Of a stretch of 5,656 bases of DNA, positions 1-5,603 are shown piece after piece. The translations under genes were made by a program, and so were the position numbers. The notes beneath the pieces are model-generated. The model was not told the DNA's origin, did no database searches, and saw nothing but the letters and a program-made list of their open reading frames with translations. The stretch's first letter is position 1. Every line of letters begins with the position of its first letter. This stretch comes from Chloroflexota bacterium (GTDB lineage: Bacteria; Chloroflexota; Anaerolineae; Aggregatilineales; Phototrophicaceae): assembly GCA_010092805.1 (NCBI GenBank), contig JAADYY010000621.1:1-5656 (forward strand), read 5' to 3'.

Positions 1-720
1 CCGGAAGGCGAACCTATCCCGGCGGAAGGCGTCGTTGTGACGGATGTTTCGGGCAACGGCAACGACCTGGTGCGCGTAGACCTGCCCAACGCCAGCCCCG
101 AGGCCATGATCTGGGCGGATGCCAGCGCCGCCAACATGCCAGGCGACGGCAGCATCCGCATTTTCGGCAACAACGACACCCAGATCGGTGCCTACCTGCG
201 CACCGTCGAAGACGCGATGCTCAACGACTTCACATTTGAGGATGGCTACACTGTTGAGGCATTCATCCTGCTGCCAGAAGACTGGAGCGGCGAGGTCAAC
301 CGCTGGACGGGGATCCTCAGCCGTCAGGGCACGGGCGGCGACGCTGGCAAGACCGAAAGCGACCTGAACGAAGCGATTGGTCACCTGGCGGTGTCGAACT
401 TCCCGGAATTCCAGTGGGCGGTGTGGCCGACCAACCTGGAAAGCATCCAGACGAACTGGTCGGATCAGTTGGCGCTGGGTGAGTGGTACCACGTGGCGAT
501 CATCAACGAGGACGGCAGCACGATCATGTACGTCAACGGTGAGCAGGTGCTGCGCAATCCGAGCGAAACCAGCTTCGGCATTGACACCGCTGGCCTGCCC
601 TGGACAATCGGCGGCACGCACTACGCCAACGAACCCAACAGCTTCCACGGCTGGATCGGTGACATCCGTGTGGTGGCGCGCCCGATTGGCTTCGATGAGT
701 TTCTGACCGCCGGGAACTAA
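1..720 (+). CDS. C-terminal part of a LamG/concanavalin A-like domain protein (5' end outside window)
   Basis: The frame is open from the first base (reading PEGEPIPAEGVVVTD) to TAA at 718-720, so the true start lies upstream; the GTG at 37 is internal to the domain and not a credible start. The 239 visible residues look like one LamG-type jelly-roll: DVSGNGNDL at the beginning, the strand GYTVEAFILLP near 244-276, WYHVAIINEDG followed by TIMYVNGEQV near 484-546, WTIGG near 601, and the closing GWIGDIRVVARP near 649-684. These match the usual order 'EaW / W.hvA...dG...lYvnG / iG / G.IddvRi'. The visible part has no cysteine and is rich in D, E, N and G, which fits a secreted or surface protein. 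LamG domains usually bind carbohydrate or protein ligands and often sit at the end of extracellular hydrolases; the catalytic part, if any, is not in the window. The specific ligand cannot be told. Confidence 0.85.
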   Translation, partial: PEGEPIPAEGVVVTDVSGNGNDLVRVDLPNASPEAMIWADASAANMPGDGSIRIFGNNDTQIGAYLRTVEDAMLNDFTFEDGYTVEAFILLPEDWSGEVNRWTGILSRQGTGGDAGKTESDLNEAIGHLAVSNFPEFQWAVWPTNLESIQTNWSDQLALGEWYHVAIINEDGSTIMYVNGEQVLRNPSETSFGIDTAGLPWTIGGTHYANEPNSFHGWIGDIRVVARPIGFDEFLTAGN

Positions 721-725
721 TCTCG

Positions 726-742
726 GCAGCGGCTATTGCTGC
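726..742. repeat. Small inverted repeat GCAGC / GCTGC in the convergent gap
   Basis: GCAGC at 726-730 pairs with GCTGC at 738-742 around a 7-nt loop. It starts six bases after the LamG gene's stop and abuts the larger hairpin at 743-777, so the two would form tandem stem-loops in a transcript from either side. Five base pairs alone are weak; the position is what makes it worth listing. Confidence 0.35.
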
Positions 743-777
743 TCAGCGAGGGGCGCGGATGTTGTGCCTCTCGCTGA
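743..777. terminator. Strong hairpin between convergent genes, probable bidirectional terminator
   Basis: TCAGCGAGGGGC at 743-754 pairs with GTGCC-TCTCGCTGA at 766-777: eleven Watson-Crick pairs and one G-T pair, with an 11-nt loop at 755-765. It lies 22 bases after the LamG stop and ends three bases short of the end of asnB (stop codon at 780-782 on the minus strand). The place and stability fit a shared transcription end for convergent genes. Neither side is followed by a clear run of T, so it is not a textbook intrinsic terminator; it may instead protect 3' ends or work with a termination factor. Confidence 0.55.
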
Positions 778-779
778 TC

Positions 780-2780
780 TCACCCTTCAACGCCTAATGG
801 TAGGTTCCGCTGTTCGGCCCGGCGGACGCGGAACGCCCCTGCCCACAATTCCAGCAGCAGCAGCCGAAACACCACCTCAACTTGTGGCGCGCGCCCGCTG
901 AAATGATCGCGCAGCAAGCGTTCGAGCGCGCGCCGGTCGATCAGATCGCGGGTGAACGCGCCGTCGTCCAGCAGCACCGCCTCGATCCGGGCGCGTAGAT
1001 CTGCCGCAAACCAACCGAGGATCGGGGTGCTGAACGGCTGTTTGGGCCGCTCAAGCGCAAACGCGGGCAAATATGGGCGGGCCGCTTCGCGCAGCACGTG
1101 CTTGTTGCGCCGCATCCGCAGATCGGGCGGCACGGCAGCGGCCAGCGCCATCAACGCGGGGTCGAAGAAGGGGACGCGAGCTTCCAGCGAATGCGCCATC
1201 GTGACCTTGTCATTGCTGAGCAGTGCGTTCCCCGTCAGCCACGTGTTGATCACCAGCCGCTGCGCCAGGTTCGCCGGGTCGGGGTGCTGGCTGCGCGCCA
1301 GGATCGCCGCGAAGGCACGCTGCTTATGCGCCTCATGCGCCGCCGCTTGCAGATCCGCGCCGTAGAGTTGGGCGCGCAGCGCGTCTGTGAAGACGAGGCC
1401 GTCAAACGACTGCAAGCGCAGCAGCCCCTCTTCAGGCGGCAGCAGCGCTTGACGCCAGCGCGGCAGATACGTGGGCAGTGCGCCGATGATCCGGTAGCGC
1501 TTGAACGCCGGATAATAGGCTTCCAGCGCCGCGAGTGGTCGATCCAGCGGCGCGGCGAACCGCCCCCAGCGATCATGGGCGGCCAGTACCCAGGGGATCG
1601 TTCGATGGTTGCTGTAGCCACCGAACAGCTCATCGCCGCCCAAGCCTGTCAAGACGACCTTGACTTCCTGCGCCGTGATCTCTGACAGCAGCAGCAGCGA
1701 CACCGCCGACGGGTTGGCGTTCGGCTCGTCGTGCTGATGGGCATAATGTTCCAGGCCGCGCCACCAATCGTCCGCGTCGATCACGCGCTCGTGATGTTCC
1801 GCGCCAAAGTGCGCCGCGATCCGGCGGGCGGCCAACAGCTCGTTATCGGGCGTCTGCATCGCGTAGCCGACGGTGAACGTCTTGAGCGGGCCGGTCTCTG
1901 CACGGCGCATCAGCGCGAGCACCGCCGCCGAGTCGATGCCGCCGCTCAGAAAGAGGCCCAGCGGCACATCGCTGCGCAGATGCAGCCCCACTGACTCGAT
2001 CAGCCGTTCACGTGCCGCTTCGATCACAGCTTCGTCGTTCGCGTAGCCAGGCGCTTCATTCGCCTGACCTGCAAAGCCGTCGCCGAACGTCCAGTAAGGT
2101 AAACAGCGCGTCTCCCCCCCCTCCGCGATCAGCGCGTGACCGGGTGGCAGCCGCTCGATCCCGGCGAACAGGGTTTCGCTGCCAAGCATGTAGCCAAAGC
2201 TGAGATAGGTATCGAGCGCGGGCAGGTTGAGCACCGCCGGGATCGACTCGTCGGCGCACAGCGCTTTGATCTCGCTGGCAAAGCGCAGCAGCCCATCGCG
2301 CTGGTACAGGTACAGCGGTTTCATCCCAATATGATCGACGGCCAGAATCAACCGCGCGCGGCGTGCATCCCACAGCGCGAAGGCATACATGCCGCGCAGA
2401 TGTCGGAACAGGCCGAGGCCGTGCTGCTCATAGGGAGCTTCATGCAAGCCATCTTCATACAGATGGATGATCGTCTCGCCGTCGCCGTCGGTGCGGAAGG
2501 TGTGCCCCCGCCGCAGCAGATCGGCGCGCAGCTCGCGGTAGTTGTAGATCTCGCCGTTGAAGACCAGCGCAATCGATCCGTCCTCGTTGTACAGCGGTTG
2601 ATCGCTGCCTGCCACATCGATGATGCTCAGGCGACGCATCCCCAATGTCACAGGCGCTGCATCGTAGAAACCGTCGCCATCTGGCCCGCGATGCGCCAGC
2701 GCCGCACACAGCGCGCGCGTGAGCTGCGAATCAGCGCGCTCGCCGCCCGTCAGATCAAGCACACCACAGATTCCGCACAT
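780..2780 (-). CDS. asnB: Asparagine synthetase, glutamine-hydrolyzing (AsnB type), 666 aa
   Basis: The enzyme converts aspartate, glutamine and ATP to asparagine, glutamate, AMP and PPi in the cytoplasm. The start MCGICG puts Cys2 next to the initiator Met, as required for the N-terminal amidotransferase nucleophile, and AGGAGG lies five bases before the ATG. The glutaminase domain spans roughly residues 2-215: HRGPDGDG at 30-37, R50 in RRLSIID, NGEIYN at 75-80, D100, then IGMKPLY and SEIKAL at 169-174. The synthetase domain follows (about 250-600): the ATP pyrophosphatase loop SGGIDS at 279-284, GLGGDELFGGY at 379-389, and MAHSLEARVPFFD at 528-540. Length is within the range of long bacterial AsnB proteins. 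Variations: VDHIGMKPLY where RDxxGxKPLY is usual, and DEPNANPSA at 351-359 where DEPxADxSA is common. The family also includes amidotransferases acting on cell-surface or natural-product substrates, so free aspartate as substrate is likely but not proved. It is the second gene of a two-gene minus-strand operon. Confidence 0.93.
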   Translation of the reverse strand: MCGICGVLDLTGGERADSQLTRALCAALAHRGPDGDGFYDAAPVTLGMRRLSIIDVAGSDQPLYNEDGSIALVFNGEIYNYRELRADLLRRGHTFRTDGDGETIIHLYEDGLHEAPYEQHGLGLFRHLRGMYAFALWDARRARLILAVDHIGMKPLYLYQRDGLLRFASEIKALCADESIPAVLNLPALDTYLSFGYMLGSETLFAGIERLPPGHALIAEGGETRCLPYWTFGDGFAGQANEAPGYANDEAVIEAARERLIESVGLHLRSDVPLGLFLSGGIDSAAVLALMRRAETGPLKTFTVGYAMQTPDNELLAARRIAAHFGAEHHERVIDADDWWRGLEHYAHQHDEPNANPSAVSLLLLSEITAQEVKVVLTGLGGDELFGGYSNHRTIPWVLAAHDRWGRFAAPLDRPLAALEAYYPAFKRYRIIGALPTYLPRWRQALLPPEEGLLRLQSFDGLVFTDALRAQLYGADLQAAAHEAHKQRAFAAILARSQHPDPANLAQRLVINTWLTGNALLSNDKVTMAHSLEARVPFFDPALMALAAAVPPDLRMRRNKHVLREAARPYLPAFALERPKQPFSTPILGWFAADLRARIEAVLLDDGAFTRDLIDRRALERLLRDHFSGRAPQVEVVFRLLLLELWAGAFRVRRAEQRNLPLGVEG

Positions 2781-2785
2781 CGTCG

Positions 2786-2791
2786 CCTCCT
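2786..2791 (-). promoter_or_regulatory. Shine-Dalgarno AGGAGG of asnB
   Basis: On the minus strand AGGAGG precedes the asnB ATG (2778-2780) by five bases. It sits wholly within the 15-nt gap after the TAA of the upstream gene, so ribosomes finishing that gene stop directly beside it. This fixes the asnB start and supports co-translation of the pair. Confidence 0.85.
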
Positions 2792-2795
2792 GGAG

Positions 2796-3536
2796 TTAGT
2801 CGATCCTCTGGTTATCAAGCGCCCGCGATGGCGTTGGCTGGCTGCGCGGCGGCGGTGGCCCATCTGGCATTGGCTGATTTGTGGCCGGGGCCGCCGTTGC
2901 CTGCACCCGCAGCAGCGGCGGATCGCTGTCGGTCGGGATCGCCCGCAGATAGACGGCAGTCGGGGCATCCCAGGCTGTGCCCGCCGCGCGGATATAGACG
3001 CCCGCGTCACGTGTGATGATCGCCTGATTGCGGTAGAGAATCCGGTCGATGCCATCGGCGAAGTCGGTGCGCGGCGGCGGTTCGCCCAGCACCAGCCAGA
3101 CATCCCCAAAGGGGATAGTCGTGGCAAAATACACCAGCGTCACCCGGCCCGCTGTATCGAAGCCGACGGTGCCGGTAGCGCCGCTTTCGGCCCAGGGCAT
3201 GGCCCCGCTCCATGTGAATTCGATGAAGACACTGCCGCTGTGCGGATCGCTGCTGCGGGTGACGGTTTGCACCCACCCATGCGCCTGAAGCCGCCTCATC
3301 GCTGTTTCGACATCCGTGCGCCCAGGCTGAATGCCCAGCACGCAGGGCGCGACGCAGCCCGGCGGCAGCAGAAAATCACGGAGGCTGGCCGAGTCGGGCG
3401 GGTGCAGCCGAATCGCCAGCAGCGCGCCGGCGTGCAGCCCCGTGAGCAGCAGCGCCAGCCGCAGCAGCGGCCTGACCAGCGGCGATTCTCGGCGGCACCC
3501 CGCCATGATTCTGATTATCCACACCATCTGCGGCAC
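2796..3536 (-). CDS. Unnamed membrane-anchored protein with a GCxxPCxxGIxPG motif, 246 aa
   Basis: No function is known to me. The N-terminus is basic (RIMAGCRRESPLVR), followed by one hydrophobic segment at about residues 22-42 (LLRLALLLTGLHAGALLAI), consistent with a signal anchor and an outside C-terminal part. Next comes GCVAPCVLGIQPGRT at 60-74, with C61 and C65, then a helix ending in HGWV, then alternating strands including FIEFTW, GTVGFD, VTLVYFATT and FGDVWLVLGEP at 143-152. The tail after about residue 210 is rich in P, A, Q and S and looks disordered. The Cys/PG segment followed by a DVWxxLGxP strand resembles a family of small uncharacterised proteins I recall from Anaerolineae-type Chloroflexota. 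The start is uncertain: GTG at 3536 has a weak GAGAG six bases upstream (3543-3547), while ATG at 3527 and ATG at 3506 are in frame with no better site; all keep the hydrophobic segment. The gene ends 15 bases before asnB and shares its operon. Confidence 0.75.
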   Translation of the reverse strand: MPQMVWIIRIMAGCRRESPLVRPLLRLALLLTGLHAGALLAIRLHPPDSASLRDFLLPPGCVAPCVLGIQPGRTDVETAMRRLQAHGWVQTVTRSSDPHSGSVFIEFTWSGAMPWAESGATGTVGFDTAGRVTLVYFATTIPFGDVWLVLGEPPPRTDFADGIDRILYRNQAIITRDAGVYIRAAGTAWDAPTAVYLRAIPTDSDPPLLRVQATAAPATNQPMPDGPPPPRSQPTPSRALDNQRID

Positions 3537-3577
3537 CCATCGCTCTCGGTGGGGGCATTGTCCCTAATCTGGTAGCA

Positions 3578-3591
3578 GTGCGCAAACGCAC
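3578..3591. repeat. Perfect small hairpin GTGCG-CAAA-CGCAC
   Basis: GTGCG at 3578-3582 and CGCAC at 3587-3591 are exact reverse complements around a 4-nt loop. It lies 42 bases before the GTG start of the 246-aa gene and left of the TTGACA at 3631-3636, so it would fall near the beginning of the leftward leader RNA. It could be a leader stem-loop or a small operator palindrome; no T-run follows on either strand, so it is not a clear terminator. Confidence 0.4.
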
Positions 3592-3612
3592 ATAAATGAT
3601 CGTCGTGTGAAA

Positions 3613-3636
3613 ATTATGAATTTAATTTACTGTCAA
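3613..3636 (-). promoter_or_regulatory. Candidate leftward promoter: consensus TTGACA
   Basis: Read on the minus strand, TTGACA (3631-3636) is an exact -35 consensus facing the two-gene operon. The best -10-like hexamer, CATAAT (3613-3618), is only 12 bases away; TAATTT, two bases further, gives a spacer of 14. Both are shorter than the usual 16-18, and at 17 bases only a poor TTTTCA is found. The strength of the -35 and its location support a promoter here, but the -10 is not settled. Confidence 0.35.
3619..3629 (+). repeat. AATTTAATTTA motif, copy 1 (upstream of the kinase)
   Basis: This 11-mer recurs exactly at 5559-5569. Both copies are preceded by TATG (directly here, with one extra C in copy 2) and followed by CTGT (directly here, after AC in copy 2). 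Copy 1 begins 101 bases before the kinase ATG and also fills the space between the leftward TTGACA and CATAAT. Confidence 0.4.
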
Positions 3637-3708
3637 GTATTGGATGTCTTGAAATCAGGTAAGATAAATGTCAACTCTAATAACGCGCACAGACTGCCGC
3701 ATCGTGTT

Positions 3709-3713
3709 GGGAG
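3709..3713 (+). promoter_or_regulatory. Ribosome binding site of the histidine kinase
   Basis: GGGAG followed by ACACCC places the core six bases before ATG at 3720. No other in-frame start near it has a comparable site, and translation from 3720 retains the whole first membrane segment. Confidence 0.7.
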
Positions 3714-3719
3714 ACACCC

Positions 3720-5459
3720 ATGAACCACACGCCGACACCGAGCTGTGTCCAGCGGGTTTGGGTCTGGTTGACCAAACCCCCCGCGGCCACCAGCGATCCC
3801 GAAGACCGCAGCAGCGCGGGCCTGCTTTCGTCGCTGCTGCTGCTGCTTTTTCTATTAATAACGCTGTTGTATGGGCTGCCCGCGCTGGTTTATGGCCCAA
3901 GCGACCCGTTCACCAACCCGGACTTCATGAATTACCTGACGGGCGTCGCCATCACGCTGGGTATGTACACGCTCTCACGGCGCATCGATCACCGGACGAC
4001 GGCGTTGGTGACCTCGCTGCTGTTCTGCGTTGTCGTGGGTGTCGCGGCCTACCCGCGCGGGCTGCCTCATCAGCTTGACTACCTGCGCTACATGATTGTG
4101 CCCGTGCTGTTGGCGAGCATGTTTCTGAGTGTGCCCGTGATTCTGTTTGTCAGCGTGTTTGGGCTGGCGGTGATGGTCGGGGTGGGCTTGCTTGAGCCGA
4201 ATATCTGGGTGATGGAAATTTTGGTGCCGTTTGGGTCGCTGCTGGTGATCGCGACGGTGTTGACGGTGCTGGCGACCGATCACCGCAACCGCTTGGAGGT
4301 GCAGCGGCGCTCACAGCTTGAAGCCAACGAGCGCCAGCTCCGGCTGATCACGGATACGGCTCAGGATATGATCGTCATGACGGATCTCAGAGGGCTAGTG
4401 CGGTATATCAGCCCGTCGGCGCAGCAGTGGCTGGGGCAGGACGCCGCAGATGTTGACGATCTGGGAGTCTATCAACGGCTGTGGGAAACGCGGATCGATC
4501 CCGACGATATGCAGCCGGTGTTTGTCAGCGTTTGGGAAGCTATGCGCACCCAACAGCCCACAACTTTCGAGTTTCGGATGCGCAACCTCGCCGGCGATTA
4601 TGACTGGCTGGAAGCCAACCTCGACTTTCTATTCGACGACAAGACTCAGCCTCAGGGGTTGGTGTTTGTCATCCGCGACATCAGCGCGCGCAAAGAAGCT
4701 GAAGCGCAGCGGCTGGAACGCGAACGGCTGGAAACGGTGCTGGAACAAGAGCAGACGCTCGGTGAGCTGAAGAATCACTTCATGCGCATGATCTCGCACG
4801 AGTTCCGCAACCCGCTGGCTTCTATCCGCATGTCAACGGATATGCTGTTGGAATACGGAGATCGGATGGACGCCGACGGTCGCAAGCGGCGGCTTGACGG
4901 CATCAACGAGCAGGTGGCGCAGTTAACAATGCTGCTGAACGATTTCACCACCGTGATCCATATGCAGGGCGAATACACAGCTTTCGAGCCGCACTGTGTC
5001 GATGTGCTGGCGCTGAGCGATACCATCGTCGAAAACTTCAAGCAGAACCGGGCGGGCACCCGGCGCTTCACCTGCGCCCATGATGGGCCGCTGACCGCAA
5101 TCTTTTTGGATGAGCGCTTGTTTCAGCATATCCTCACCAATCTGCTCAGTAATGCGGTTAAGTACTCACCGGATGGTTCGGAGATTTGCCTGAGCCTGAG
5201 CGTCGCTGATGCTACCCTCACCCTGGCCGTCAGCGATCAGGGCGACGGCATCCCGCCAGCCGATCAGGAACGTATATTCGAGCCGTTCTTCCGTGGGCAA
5301 AATACCGCCGAAATCAACGGCACCGGCCTCGGATTGAAGATCGTCCACGACTGCGTCGATTTGCACAACGGCACCGTCACGTTCGTCAGCAAAGAAGCGG
5401 TGGGGACGACGTTCGTTGTTACGCTGCCCATCGACCCAATGCAAGCGTGCCCCGAATAG
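3720..5459 (+). CDS. Membrane-bound PAS-domain sensor histidine kinase, 579 aa
   Basis: This is a complete two-component sensor that autophosphorylates on histidine and passes phosphate to a response regulator. After a short cytoplasmic N-terminus there are five or six hydrophobic segments (about residues 33-56, 72-88, 94-111, 122-140, 141-159 and 165-186) with only short loops, so the signal is probably sensed within or at the membrane. A charged helix follows (RNRLEVQRRSQLEANERQL), then a PAS domain at about 205-325 that starts ITDTAQDMIVMTD and ends VFVIRDISARKEAE. A coiled coil leads to the HisKA domain, with H360 in MISHEFRNPLASI. The ATPase domain has the N box (LTNLLSNAVKYS, N478), G1 (SDQGDGIP, D506), F box (FEPFFRG, 520-526) and G2 (GTGLGLKIV, 534-542). 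All catalytic motifs are intact. No receiver domain is fused and no response regulator lies in the window, so it is an orphan here. The ligand is unknown. Confidence 0.93.
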   Translation: MNHTPTPSCVQRVWVWLTKPPAATSDPEDRSSAGLLSSLLLLLFLLITLLYGLPALVYGPSDPFTNPDFMNYLTGVAITLGMYTLSRRIDHRTTALVTSLLFCVVVGVAAYPRGLPHQLDYLRYMIVPVLLASMFLSVPVILFVSVFGLAVMVGVGLLEPNIWVMEILVPFGSLLVIATVLTVLATDHRNRLEVQRRSQLEANERQLRLITDTAQDMIVMTDLRGLVRYISPSAQQWLGQDAADVDDLGVYQRLWETRIDPDDMQPVFVSVWEAMRTQQPTTFEFRMRNLAGDYDWLEANLDFLFDDKTQPQGLVFVIRDISARKEAEAQRLERERLETVLEQEQTLGELKNHFMRMISHEFRNPLASIRMSTDMLLEYGDRMDADGRKRRLDGINEQVAQLTMLLNDFTTVIHMQGEYTAFEPHCVDVLALSDTIVENFKQNRAGTRRFTCAHDGPLTAIFLDERLFQHILTNLLSNAVKYSPDGSEICLSLSVADATLTLAVSDQGDGIPPADQERIFEPFFRGQNTAEINGTGLGLKIVHDCVDLHNGTVTFVSKEAVGTTFVVTLPIDPMQACPE

Positions 5460-5465
5460 ACGCCC

Positions 5466-5482
5466 ATCAATTAAGGATTGAT
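5466..5482. repeat. Short inverted repeat ATCAAT / ATTGAT after the kinase stop
   Basis: ATCAAT (5466-5471) and ATTGAT (5477-5482) are exact reverse complements around TAAGG, starting seven bases after the kinase stop. The stem is AT-rich and has no T-run after it, so as a terminator it would be weak. No better terminator is visible between the kinase and the next gene. Confidence 0.3.
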
Positions 5483-5543
5483 TCACCATTGCCGTTCGCA
5501 AGGCATTTATGGAAATAATTCATTCGCTCGGCTCAACAAAACA

Positions 5544-5552
5544 TGGTATGAT
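5544..5552 (+). promoter_or_regulatory. Extended -10 promoter for the phosphoesterase gene
   Basis: TGGTATGAT matches the extended -10 form TGnTATAAT at all but one position. No good -35 is found 16-18 bases upstream, which is typical of extended -10 promoters. Transcription would begin near 5559, giving a leader of roughly 45 bases, and the AATTTAATTTA motif would lie at the very start of that transcript. Confidence 0.5.
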
Positions 5553-5558
5553 CTATGC

Positions 5559-5569
5559 AATTTAATTTA
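5559..5569 (+). repeat. AATTTAATTTA motif, copy 2 (upstream of the phosphoesterase)
   Basis: Exact second copy of the 11-mer at 3619-3629, here 34 bases before the ATG at 5604 and just downstream of the extended -10. The partly matching flanks (TATG before, CTGT after) extend the resemblance to about 20 bases with small gaps. Confidence 0.4.
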
Positions 5570-5603
5570 ACCTGTAGTGAACGTTGACGATGGATCAATC
5601 CTG

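Larger units (their letters stand above)
3537..3719. promoter_or_regulatory. Divergent intergenic control region, AT-rich core at about 3590-3680
   Basis: This gap separates the minus-strand operon from the plus-strand kinase gene and must hold both promoters unless transcripts enter from further away. Its middle is much richer in A and T than the flanking genes. Leftward, a consensus TTGACA and a hairpin are listed separately. Rightward, only weak hexamers are visible: TTGGAT at 3640-3645 with GATAAA 17 bases later at 3663-3668, or TAAGAT at 3660-3665. I would not commit to a kinase promoter from these. A frame starting with ATG at 3668 is not considered a gene, because it overlaps the kinase in another frame. 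Confidence 0.5.

Noticed and set aside
952..1685. Overlapping plus-strand frames antisense to asnB (952..1365 and 1098..1685)
   Set aside because: They lie entirely within the well-supported asnB coding region, have arginine- and alanine-rich low-information products, and lack convincing start sites.
2781..2795. Possible fusion of the 246-aa gene and asnB, because only one TAA and five codons separate them in the same frame
   Set aside because: AsnB needs its Cys2 exposed at the N-terminus, and a perfect AGGAGG sits before its own ATG, so they are separate proteins.
2136..3575. A 479-codon open frame on the plus strand, antisense to asnB and the 246-aa gene
   Set aside because: Its codons are exactly in register with those of the two minus-strand genes, which share one frame, and such antisense frames often stay open in GC-rich DNA. 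The predicted protein is rich in R, Q, H and A with no recognisable domain, while the minus-strand products have clear motifs.
3830..3850. CTGCTG-type short tandem repeat near the kinase N-terminus
   Set aside because: It encodes a leucine run in the first membrane segment (SSLLLLLFLL) and needs no other explanation.
3668..4078. A 136-codon plus-strand frame beginning upstream of the kinase start
   Set aside because: It overlaps the kinase in another frame, has no good ribosome site, and its product has no domain-like features; the membrane segments and catalytic motifs are in the kinase frame.
3975..4283. A minus-strand frame within the kinase rich in H, Q and R
   Set aside because: The composition is what results from reading hydrophobic membrane-segment codons in reverse complement; it is a shadow.
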